12,731 nt of DNA, taken from assembly GCA_017941505.1 (NCBI GenBank), contig JAGAWH010000097.1, positions 1 to 12,731 of the forward strand, given 5' to 3'. Both the position numbers and the translations under genes were made by a program. The notes beneath the pieces were generated by a model. It was not told the origin of the DNA. It saw only the letters and a program-made list of their open reading frames with translations, and searched no databases. Source of the DNA: Faecalicoccus sp. Its GTDB lineage: Bacteria > Bacillota_I > Bacilli_A > Erysipelotrichales > Erysipelotrichaceae. How positions within the stretch are numbered: position 1 is the stretch's first letter; each line of letters starts with the position of its first letter. Below, in pieces: positions 1 through 5,927 of this stretch.

Positions 1-2
1 AT

Positions 3-29
3 CTTACAGGCTTACAATTTTTCATATAA
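3..29 (+). CDS. Possible C-terminal end of an upstream gene (partial)
   Basis: One forward frame is open from the window edge and ends in TAA at 27-29, giving a tail LTGLQFFI. The stop sits two bases before a hairpin that looks like a terminator, which is why this frame is favoured. Another forward frame stays open to a TGA at 78-80, but it would run through the hairpin. Eight residues cannot be assigned to a family, so this is only a positional guess. Confidence 0.2.
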   Translation, partial: LTGLQFFI

Positions 30-31
30 AT

Positions 32-90
32 ATATCCTCCAGATTTACAGCTGTGTAGCTGTTCAACTGGAGGATATCTGATTTTTTATC
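32..90 (+). terminator. Probable intrinsic terminator of the upstream gene
   Basis: An 11-bp perfect stem pairs 32-42 with 67-77 (CTCCAG against CTGGAG at the loop-side end). Inside it a second stem pairs ACAGCT (47-52) with AGCTGT (57-62) around a GTGT loop. A run of six T follows at 82-87. The T-run lies on the + strand side, so it would end a transcript entering from the left edge. Confidence 0.5.
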
Positions 91-312
91 AATTTATAAG
101 GTTCTTTTTTTTTATTGTCCTTGACATGGGGTCCACATCAATTGGAGAAACTCATTTTTTCAAATAATACTATTATTTGCCAATAAACACAATTAAAATG
201 CTGTTGTGTTTGGTGTTACGAGAATAGAGGAACTGAGTGCTTTGGCAAACAACCGTTGCTCACGCGTTATGAATATCACTGGATGTATCATCTATTTACA
301 GGAGGGGAGAAC
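91..312. other. Non-coding stretch before the dehydrogenase gene
   Basis: No gene is supported here. The stretch holds a T-rich run (103-115), a TTGACA at 121-126 with no -10 at the right distance, and a small hairpin pairing AAACACAA (185-192) with TTGTGTTT (204-211). No convincing promoter for the following gene was found. The ribosome binding site GGAGGGGAG lies at 301-309. Confidence 0.4.
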
Positions 313-1077
313 ATGATTTGCGGAATTATTGGTTTTGGACATGTTGGGCAAGCAATGTATAAACGCTTTCCTGATGCCGTGCTTTATGATGAGCCAAAAG
401 GAATAGGGTCTAGGGAAGCAATCAATCAATGTGACGTAGGTTTTATCTGTGTTCCAACACCATCCATGGATGAAGGGGCTTGCGACACTAGAATAGTGGA
501 GTCTGTGTTGGAGTGGGTTCGTTGCAGAGTTGTGATCATTCGATCGACAGTTCCTGTGGGTTTTACCAAAAGAATGGCTAGAAAGCATAACATAAATCTT
601 GTTTTTCAACCGGAATACTATGGGGAAACAGTAGCACACCCATTTTCCAATTTAGAAAATCAATCTTGGATATCTCTTGGTGGTGAAAAGGAAGCAATAC
701 AGCTTGCGACATGCTTTTATCAGGAACGAGTGAATTCGAATGTTAGATTTTATTTTGCCGATTCTGATACGGTAGAATTGGCAAAATATATGGAAAATGC
801 TTTCTTGGCTACAAAAGTTACGTTTTGCAATGAAATGTATGACTTAGCTAAAAAGCTAGGCGTTGATTATAATGAGGCTCGTGAGATTTGGTTGGCTGAT
901 CCACGAATAGGACGGAGCCACACCTTTGTTTATCCCAATCAGAGAGGATTTGGTGGAAGTTGTTTACCAAAAGACACCTCTGCGCTAGTTTACATCGGAG
1001 AGCGTTCTGGTGCAGATATGCAGCTCATAAAAAGTGTTTTGGAGAAAAATGATTTTGTTAAAAAGAATGGAAGATAA
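313..1077 (+). CDS. Short UDP-glucose/GDP-mannose dehydrogenase family protein
   Basis: The protein has 254 residues. It shows an N-terminal Rossmann fold with GFGHVG (residues 7-12) for NAD binding, then STVPVGF (78-84), QPEYYGE (99-105, equivalent to the family's QPEFxxEG), ELAKYMENAFLATK (155-168) with the family lysine and asparagine, and GFGGSCLPKD (212-221) with the catalytic cysteine at 217. Enzymes of this family oxidise a sugar nucleotide to a uronic acid using two NAD. Usual members have about 390-450 residues; this one stops just after the central helical domain and lacks the C-terminal nucleotide-sugar-binding domain. The ATG at 313 is chosen for its strong GGAGGGG site five to seven bases upstream; an in-frame ATG at 256 has no such site. 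No polysaccharide gene lies beside it in the window, so the substrate is unknown. The family call is firm, the activity is not. Confidence 0.85.
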   Translation: MICGIIGFGHVGQAMYKRFPDAVLYDEPKGIGSREAINQCDVGFICVPTPSMDEGACDTRIVESVLEWVRCRVVIIRSTVPVGFTKRMARKHNINLVFQPEYYGETVAHPFSNLENQSWISLGGEKEAIQLATCFYQERVNSNVRFYFADSDTVELAKYMENAFLATKVTFCNEMYDLAKKLGVDYNEAREIWLADPRIGRSHTFVYPNQRGFGGSCLPKDTSALVYIGERSGADMQLIKSVLEKNDFVKKNGR

Positions 1078-1515
1078 TTTGAGAATAGAGTAATGGGTAA
1101 TCAAACATTTGTGAGGTTTATCTAAGCTATGTTGGCTTTTTAACTTAAATTGTTAATCGATGCGTCTGCAATTTGCCTACTTAACTTGTAATTGAAGAAA
1201 GTAGGACGCCTCTGAAAAGGTTGAACTAGAAGTTACTGTTTAGACCTTGACAAGATAGGTACTTCAAAAACAGCGGGTAATCTGATGTTTTTATTTTGAG
1301 AATATCTCTAATAGTGTGTAGAGCATTACTTTACAGTAAGTCGATTTGCCAAAATAAATGCGAAATATTTTTAGCGTTATCATCTATCAGCTAATTATAT
1401 TGGTGCTTTAAAATTTGATGAGGTCAGCTAAAAATCAAATTTAAAGTGCATGAGGTTTTTGTCACCTCAAGATAATGTACAGAGTCAGGATACTATCAGT
1501 TAAAAAGTTTGTGTT

Positions 1516-1547
1516 AAAAGCTTCAGTGATTACTGGAGCTTTTATTG
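1516..1547 (+). terminator. Intrinsic terminator-like hairpin far downstream of any gene
   Basis: A 12-bp stem with one G-U pair joins 1516-1527 to 1532-1543 around a GATT loop. The right arm ends in TTTT followed by ATT. It lies about 440 bases after the dehydrogenase stop codon, so it may end a long 3' extension or a separate non-coding transcript. The arms are A-rich on the left and T-rich on the right, so the hairpin could also act on the minus strand. Confidence 0.6.
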
Positions 1548-1624
1548 TGTAACAGGACAATATTAAAGGATAATATCTAGATGTTGTTCATACTATGAAG
1601 ATTAATTAAAAATATTAGTTAATA

Positions 1625-1633
1625 TGGTAAAAT
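1625..1633 (+). promoter_or_regulatory. Possible extended -10 promoter for the TlpA-like gene
   Basis: TGGTAAAAT matches the TGnTAtAAT extended -10 form, with the hexamer TAAAAT at 1628-1633. No recognisable -35 lies 16-18 bases upstream. Transcription from here would give a leader of roughly 78 bases before the ATG at 1718. A second candidate -10, TACAAT at 1682-1687, is closer but also has only a poor -35. Confidence 0.3.
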
Positions 1634-1717
1634 AAAAACGTTTCATCTCATTTAAAACTGTTCAGATTCTCTATATAAGAGTACAATAGATTCACAGAAA
1701 GGTAGGTTTGAACCAAT

Positions 1718-2296
1718 ATGAGAAAATATATTATGAAAGCTTTTCTAGCTCTGAGTATGGCTTTAGGTTGTGTTATTTTTCCAATCCATGCCAATGCTGC
1801 TGAAAATGTTATGTTATCGGGAAGAGTTTCCAGTACAGATTTAAGTGATGTGATGAACATGAAAGTTGTCGATGAAACCGGAAAAAGCGTCAAGCTGATT
1901 GATTTAGTCTCTAAAAACAAGTTGACTATGTTGAACTTCTGGGGAACCTTTTGCGGTCCTTGTACAAAGGAAATGCCGGTATTGGAAAAGTTCAGCAAAA
2001 AATATGCAGATAAAGGATTTGGTGTGATTGGCCTGTGCGTTGATGTGGTAGATTCAAAAGGGAAATTTGATGAAGAAGAACATGAAACAGCACAAGATAT
2101 TGTTGCGACTACAGGTGTGACTTATCCAATCGTATATCCAATGCCAAAGATGAAAGAGACATTAAATCTTGTTACTTTCCCAACTACTTACTTCGTAGAT
2201 GCCAAAGGAAAAGTATTACAGGATGTAACGTATGGGGCAAGAGATGAAGCTACCTGGGAAAAAGAAATCAAAGCCAATTTAGAAAAAGTGAAGTAA
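1718..2296 (+). CDS. Secreted TlpA/ResA-like thioredoxin-fold protein
   Basis: The protein has 192 residues. Residues 1-27 form a signal peptide: basic start, hydrophobic core, then a good signal peptidase I site ANA|AE. A cysteine at 18 sits in the hydrophobic core (MALGC), but the residues before it do not make a standard lipobox. The mature part is a single thioredoxin-like domain with the active site FWGTFCGPC (C79, C82) and the cis-proline segment TFPTT (P155). TlpA/ResA proteins act outside the membrane as thiol-disulfide oxidoreductases, usually reducing disulfides of exported proteins. An extra cysteine (C107, in GLCVDV) is shared with the broken paralogue downstream. The start has AAAGG at 1698-1702 upstream. 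Only 47 bases and no terminator separate it from the next gene, so the two were probably co-transcribed. The partner that keeps it reduced is not in the window. Confidence 0.88.
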   Translation: MRKYIMKAFLALSMALGCVIFPIHANAAENVMLSGRVSSTDLSDVMNMKVVDETGKSVKLIDLVSKNKLTMLNFWGTFCGPCTKEMPVLEKFSKKYADKGFGVIGLCVDVVDSKGKFDEEEHETAQDIVATTGVTYPIVYPMPKMKETLNLVTFPTTYFVDAKGKVLQDVTYGARDEATWEKEIKANLEKVK

Positions 2297-2343
2297 GATT
2301 GATTTCATTTTTTGAATTAGGAAATAGATAAAAAGGTGTTAAA

Positions 2344-3402
2344 ATGAAGAATTTTTTAAAATAATTGCTGGCTTTCAGCTTAGTTATTATCACCGGATGC
2401 AGTTCTTCCGTTCAGGCGGTAGAACGTGTTTCAGACAGTAACGGAGAAGAAAACATCGGAAACTTTACGGCTATTGAAAAAAATGGTGTGATTGATGCAC
2501 ATCAGTTTGGAATGAAGATTACCATTCCGAAAGAACTTCGTTCGGATAACTATAAATGGGCTTTGAACTACGTAACGATGGTTGAGCAGGGACAGGCTGT
2601 CTTGATGGTTGTTGATAATGATGGCAATGATCTTCAGGAGTATATCATGAATATTATTGCCTTTAGAGGAGAAGTCGATCCGGAGGATATTGTTAGTGAT
2701 GATGACGATGTCCCATCGGATATAGTTATGGATTTAGGCGACAACGGTACTTTCTACTATTACGGTATCTTAATCGGTGAAGTATATGATATTATGCCTG
2801 AATATATCGAAGAGAATTACATGGATGCTATGGATGACAAGTAGAAACAGGAATACATTGATTTGATGAAGAAATCCGATCAGATTGTAGACAATATCGA
2901 GTTAACAGATCTTGAACTGCCCGATCAAATGCAGGCAGATGACGTTGATTCTGAAGGCTTGATGGATTTGGTTGTCAAAGACTTCGATGGTGAAGAAGTT
3001 CGTCTTGGAGATTTGATTGCCGAAAATGAAGTAACAATGATTAATTTCTGGGGTACATTCTGCCCGGCCTGCATATCGGAAATGCCGGCTTTAGATAGGC
3101 TGTATAAGAAATACCAGGATGAAGGATTTGGCATTGTCGGAGTTTGTGTTGACATTGTAAATGATGAAAATAAAGTGCTTGAGGATAATTTAGAAAAAGG
3201 CAAATATATCATTGAAGATACAGGTGTGACATATCCATGTGTATATGCTCCATATGAAATTAATGATGTCTATGATTTCTCTGCATATCCGACCACACTC
3301 TTTATCGATTCCGAAGGTAATGTATTGAGAGACCCGGTTCTAGGTTCAGATTCCGAATCCGGATGGACTAAAACTATTGAAAAAGTTCTGAAAAATAAAT
3401 AG
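2344..3402 (+). pseudogene. TlpA-family redox lipoprotein broken by two in-frame stop codons
   Basis: One reading frame of 353 codons runs from ATG 2344 to TAG 3400-3402 and is interrupted only by TAA at 2362-2364 (codon 7) and TAG at 2842-2844 (codon 167); there is no frameshift. The intact form would be a lipoprotein with signal MKNFLK-x-LLAFSLVIITGC (lipobox ITGC, Cys at codon 19), an unassigned N-terminal domain of about 145 residues, and a C-terminal TlpA domain with active site WGTFCPAC (codons 240 and 243) and cis-proline in AYPTT. A ribosome binding site AAAAAGGTG precedes the ATG. The TlpA domain closely resembles the upstream gene, so the pair looks like a diverged duplication. Both stops are one change from Gln (CAA, CAG) or Lys codons. 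A TTG/ATG at 2863/2866 with CAGGAA upstream could still make the TlpA domain, but inside the cell. Recent decay is most likely; sequencing error or strain variation is possible. Confidence 0.8.
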
Positions 3403-3414
3403 TCTTTATGTTTT

Positions 3415-3445
3415 ACAGTCTTTTTATGGGGCTGTATTTTTGTTT
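3415..3445 (+). terminator. Probable terminator after the broken TlpA gene
   Basis: A short stem pairs ACAGTC (3415-3420) with GGCTGT (3430-3435), with one G-U pair, around a nine-base loop. It is followed by ATTTTTGTTT. The stem is weak, but its position 12 bases after the stop codon and the T-run support the call. Confidence 0.45.
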
Positions 3446-3465
3446 AGGAGTACTTTATTTTACTC

Positions 3466-3494
3466 TTTACTTTTATAATCGAATCATGTATACT
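3466..3494 (+). promoter_or_regulatory. Promoter of the tRNA-His gene
   Basis: A TTTACT -35 (3466-3471) lies 17 bases before a TATACT -10 (3489-3494), preceded by TG. The predicted transcription start falls about six bases before the tRNA. A second TATAAT at 3474-3479 has no good -35. Confidence 0.55.
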
Positions 3495-3506
3495 AATAAA
3501 GCACAT

Positions 3507-3580
3507 GGCGGTTGTGGTGAAGTGGTTAACACAGCGGATTGTGGCTCCGTGATGCGCGCGTTCGAATCGCGTCAGCCGCC
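3507..3580 (+). tRNA. tRNA-His (anticodon GTG)
   Basis: A full cloverleaf folds. The acceptor stem has eight pairs, 5' GGCGGTTG with 3' CAGCCGCC, so the first G is the extra G-1 that histidine tRNAs carry opposite C73. The D stem is GTG/CAC. The anticodon stem GCGGA/TCCGT closes the loop TTGTGGC with anticodon GTG at 3541-3543. The variable loop is GATGC, and the T stem GCGCG/CGCGT carries the loop TTCGAAT. The CCA end is not encoded (CTG follows). The gene is a single-tRNA transcription unit placed between redox genes. Confidence 0.95.
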
Positions 3581-3586
3581 CTGAAG

Positions 3587-3617
3587 ATCGAGGAACTGAG
3601 TATCCTCGATTTTTTTA
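3587..3617 (+). terminator. Intrinsic terminator of the tRNA-His unit
   Basis: A perfect 8-bp stem pairs ATCGAGGA (3587-3594) with TCCTCGAT (3603-3610) around an eight-base loop, and a run of eight T follows (3610-3617). It starts seven bases after the tRNA end. Confidence 0.85.
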
Positions 3618-3648
3618 TTCAATGGAAACTATTTAGGTTTTCAAATAT

Positions 3649-3677
3649 TTGAGTTTTTATTCGGTATTCGATACACT
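3649..3677 (+). promoter_or_regulatory. Likely promoter of the CPWC lipoprotein-hydrolase operon
   Basis: TTGAGT (3649-3654) and TACACT (3672-3677) are separated by 17 bases. Transcription would start near 3684, giving a leader of about 16 bases that contains the AAAGGAA ribosome binding site (3687-3693). The position just past the tRNA terminator fits an independent start. Confidence 0.5.
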
Positions 3678-3699
3678 GTATGTACGAAAGGAAGTGACT

Positions 3700-4308
3700 G
3701 TGTTGAAGAAATTATTAATATTATTTTTATGTTTCATATTAACAGCCTGTGCTGCCAATACATCAAACGGACAAACAAGTCCCGGAAAGGAAGAATCGAA
3801 TCAAACCGAATCTACCAGCGGATGCCCGGAGGAAGAACCGGGATGCATTGCGGCTGATGATACTTCCGGAGAACATCAATTTAATGAGATCTCATTTGAT
3901 GATGCGATTGTGTTTTTTACAGAGAAAAAATCCGGTGTTCTTTACTTTGCCTTTACGGCATGCCCATGGTGCCAGGATGCGCTGCCTGTCTTAACCAGAG
4001 CGATAGAAGAAACAGGAGTGAATGTAAACTATATTAAGACCCGTGATGATACAGAAGATCATAACCGCCTGTATACCGATGAACAGAAGGAACTGATTCA
4101 GCCTTATATTGAAAAATATATGTCAGAAAATGATGAAGGAATCATGACTTTATATGTGCCGCTTGTATTGATTGTAAAGGATGGGGTTGTGATTGACGGA
4201 CATGTAGGAACCTTTGATGAACACGATGCGACAGAACGTGATTTAACGACAGACGAAGAATTGGAATTGGAAAAGATTTATACAGAAATGTTGGAGAAGG
4301 CAAAATAA
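3700..4308 (+). CDS. Thioredoxin-like lipoprotein with CPWC active site
   Basis: With the GTG start at 3700 the protein has 202 residues and begins as a lipoprotein: MLKKLL, a hydrophobic core, and the lipobox LTAC with the lipidated cysteine at 17. GTG is chosen because AAAGGAA ends six bases upstream; a TTG one codon later is nearly as good, and the frame upstream overlaps the promoter. A flexible linker rich in Ser, Glu and Gly follows, with two cysteines spaced C42-x6-C49. The thioredoxin-like domain then carries FTACPWC (C88, C91), and the segment YVPLVLIVKDG supplies the cis-proline (P154). The domain resembles bacteriocin-accessory-type thioredoxin-like proteins, though no bacteriocin genes are present. 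It should sit on the outer face of the membrane and exchange disulfides. Its stop overlaps the next start (TAATG), so the two products are made together. Confidence 0.82.
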   Translation: MLKKLLILFLCFILTACAANTSNGQTSPGKEESNQTESTSGCPEEEPGCIAADDTSGEHQFNEISFDDAIVFFTEKKSGVLYFAFTACPWCQDALPVLTRAIEETGVNVNYIKTRDDTEDHNRLYTDEQKELIQPYIEKYMSENDEGIMTLYVPLVLIVKDGVVIDGHVGTFDEHDATERDLTTDEELELEKIYTEMLEKAK

Positions 4309-4988
4309 TGGAAATTATTAAAATTAATGATAATTCATGGCGCATTGAAGATGGCGGAGTTCGCTTCTTTGTATTGGAAGGAAAAGAGAAAGCTGCCATC
4401 ATTGATACCGGAATGAATTTGGAAAATGTCAAGGAAATTGTGGAATCGATTACCTCGTTACCTTATATTTTGATCAATACACATGCCGACAGAGACCATG
4501 TACATGGAAATAAGGAATTTGATTCTTTCTATATGCATCCTGCCGAATATGTCAATTATTCGGATGCGGTGAAATACAAAGACAGATTGAACCCAATCTG
4601 GGAAAATGATTGTATTGATTTAGGAGAAAGAATTCTCAAAGTAATTGAGATACCGGGACATACACCGGGCAGTATCGGATTATTTGAAGAAAAGACCGGT
4701 ATTTTGATTAGCGGAGATCCGATTCAGGAACATGGCAATATCTTTATGTTTGGACCGTATCGAAATATGGTCGCATATATCGCCTCGGCAAAAAGATTGA
4801 AACAATATGATATCAAAGAGATATGGCCATCTCATGCGGATTTTCCTATTTCAAAGGAATCGATTGACCATATTCTAGAGGATGCCGAAGATATTCTGAA
4901 TAAAAAAATTGAAGGTGTATCTATGGAATTTCATGGTAGAGAAATTCATAAATACACCGGTAAATACAATTCCTATTTAGGTGACTGA
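4308..4988 (+). CDS. Metallo-beta-lactamase-fold hydrolase
   Basis: The protein has 226 residues and no signal peptide, so it is cytoplasmic. Metal-binding positions of the fold are visible: THADRDHVHG (H59, D61, D63, H64), PGHTPGS (H118), SGDP (D137) and PSHADFP (H176). In the usual HxHxDH signature the second histidine is replaced here by aspartate (D61). This variant occurs in some members and could change metal use. The substrate cannot be told from sequence; family members hydrolyse thioesters, lactones and similar bonds, including glutathione-type thioesters in the glyoxalase II branch. The ATG overlaps the stop of the CPWC lipoprotein by one base, with GGAGAAGG upstream, so translation is coupled. 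That pairing hints at a thiol-related role, but this is an inference. Confidence 0.88.
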   Translation: MEIIKINDNSWRIEDGGVRFFVLEGKEKAAIIDTGMNLENVKEIVESITSLPYILINTHADRDHVHGNKEFDSFYMHPAEYVNYSDAVKYKDRLNPIWENDCIDLGERILKVIEIPGHTPGSIGLFEEKTGILISGDPIQEHGNIFMFGPYRNMVAYIASAKRLKQYDIKEIWPSHADFPISKESIDHILEDAEDILNKKIEGVSMEFHGREIHKYTGKYNSYLGD

Positions 4989-5014
4989 AAGAAGATCTAG
5001 TATCTTCTTTTTAT
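4989..5014 (+). terminator. Terminator between convergent genes
   Basis: AAGAAGAT (4989-4996) pairs with ATCTTCTT (5002-5009) around a five-base loop, followed by further T. It begins directly after the hydrolase stop codon. The stop codon of the opposing DUF1848 gene lies in the loop (4997-4999). On the minus strand the T-run is broken, so it probably works best for the + strand. Confidence 0.65.
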
Positions 5015-5875
5015 TATGTCATCCGGTTTGGAATGACCAATCAAAAACGGAGAATTAGGATCATGGTCGGCACGATTGATTTGTATCTTTTTTTCATCGA
5101 AGTTTGCATAACAGTATTTACACAGATGGCTGCAGCTGTTGTACACCCCAACATCAACCATTTCTACACATCCGCAATTTCGTGCTTTCCAGAGCTTAAA
5201 ATTGGTTTTGCCGGTCAATTCAAAAGCTGTTTTACGGGAAACACAGACTTCCTTCGACCATCCGTATTGCGTAAAGTCATGTTCTTCATAACATGCCTGC
5301 ACAAACATATGGTGTTCTTTTGCGATTTTGGCAAATGCCTGTCCGATGGTTTGGTAGTTTTCATCTGTCGGTTTTCTTAAGTGCAGTTCACTGGCATGGT
5401 TTTGTACATTTTTATATAAATCGACAAAAGAAACAATAACTCTTTCAATATATCCCTCCAGTAAAGAACAAATTCTTTCAAAAGCGCGGATATGATAATC
5501 GACGGTGTATTTTTCATTAAGAAGTATCGGATCAAAACGGAGTACTGTATTTTCTTTTCCAATCCTTTCTGAGATGATCTTGATTGCCTCGATAATCTGT
5601 TTTTTATCCGGAACACCCGGCTCAATATCTTTGTGGTAAGGTGTACATGTTATTTGAAATTGGATTGGTTTATCAATTTGATTCAGGTAGGGAAGAATCG
5701 GTATTGGATTTTTTGAACAGAAAACAATCGCATCGACATTTTCCATTTCAATCCGTGATACGGATTTTTCATAAAAGGGATTTCGGACTAAAAAATAACC
5801 CTCTTCAAAGCGTTTCATCAGCCATGGGGTATAAAAGGCAACTATGTCGGTTCTTCCGGAAATATTTAAAATCAT
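4997..5875 (-). CDS. DUF1848 family protein with C-terminal CxxxCxxC cysteine cluster
   Basis: From the ATG at 5875 the protein has 292 residues and begins MILNISGRTDIVAFY, matching the usual DUF1848 start (ISxSRRTDIxAFY). Other family marks are LVRNPF, VFCSKNPIPIL, FQITCTPY and VLRFDPIL. The last 60 residues hold CGC (C234, C236) and then CSHLCKYCYAN (C248, C252, C255), a CxxxCxxC pattern as in radical-SAM iron-sulfur enzymes. The biochemical function of the family is not known to me; an iron-sulfur cluster is inferred. An in-frame ATG 36 bases upstream was rejected because that stretch is the terminator of the preceding gene. No ribosome binding site precedes the chosen ATG, and a TATACT lies six bases before it, so the message may be leaderless. 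Confidence 0.85.
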   Translation of the reverse strand: MILNISGRTDIVAFYTPWLMKRFEEGYFLVRNPFYEKSVSRIEMENVDAIVFCSKNPIPILPYLNQIDKPIQFQITCTPYHKDIEPGVPDKKQIIEAIKIISERIGKENTVLRFDPILLNEKYTVDYHIRAFERICSLLEGYIERVIVSFVDLYKNVQNHASELHLRKPTDENYQTIGQAFAKIAKEHHMFVQACYEEHDFTQYGWSKEVCVSRKTAFELTGKTNFKLWKARNCGCVEMVDVGVYNSCSHLCKYCYANFDEKKIQINRADHDPNSPFLIGHSKPDDIIKRRY

Positions 5876-5881
5876 ATCAAT

Positions 5882-5887
5882 AGTATA
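5882..5887 (-). promoter_or_regulatory. Possible -10 element for a leaderless DUF1848 message
   Basis: TATACT reads on the minus strand at 5887-5882. Six bases separate it from the ATG, so transcription would begin at or next to the start codon. No good -35 is seen 16-18 bases upstream, where the terminator hairpin of the neighbour lies. Confidence 0.3.
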
Positions 5888-5888
5888 T

Positions 5889-5916
5889 AAAAAAAAGATC
5901 AATGTTTCCATTGATC
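5889..5916 (-). terminator. Intrinsic terminator of the DUF349 gene
   Basis: On the minus strand GATCAATG (5916-5909) pairs with CATTGATC (5904-5897) around a GAAA tetraloop, and eight T follow directly (5896-5889). It begins 11 bases after the stop codon of the DUF349 gene. Confidence 0.9.
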
Positions 5917-5927
5917 CGTTTTATGAA

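Larger units (their letters stand above)
1078..1717. other. About 640 bases without a gene
   Basis: All frames are closed and no coding remnant was recognised. Visible structure includes an inverted repeat AAATTTGAT (1411-1419) with ATCAAATTT (1434-1442), a hairpin TGAGGT (1451-1456) with ACCTCA (1464-1469), a clear terminator-like hairpin at 1516-1547 and an extended -10 at 1625-1633. A hairpin series ending in a terminator could mean a small RNA, but no good promoter was found for it. The rest is AT-rich sequence in which nothing else is seen. Confidence 0.45.

Noticed and set aside
1718..1774. Lipoprotein signal in the first TlpA-like protein
   Set aside because: MALGC does not have the usual residues before the cysteine, and a clear ANA|AE signal peptidase I site follows.
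2365..2844. Separate 160-residue gene starting at TTG 2365
   Set aside because: There is no ribosome binding site for the TTG, the signal peptide would lose its basic start, and the same frame continues on both sides of its stops.
2344..3402. Stop-codon reassignment (TAA/TAG read as Gln) to explain the split gene
   Set aside because: Other genes in the window end normally at TAA or TAG, including the DUF1848, regulator and DUF885 genes, and none has an internal in-frame stop.
3506..3581. tRNA-His lacking the encoded G-1
   Set aside because: A seven-pair reading leaves a T before the stem, but the eight-pair reading restores T8, A14 and G-1:C73, so G-1 is encoded.
226..3601. Shared GAGGAACTGAGT at 227-238 and in the tRNA terminator
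   Set aside because: A 12-base match between two places is expected by chance in a window of this size.
5876..5911. Twelve-residue N-terminal extension of the DUF1848 protein
   Set aside because: Its codons are the terminator hairpin and T-run of the DUF349 gene, and family members begin at the later methionine.
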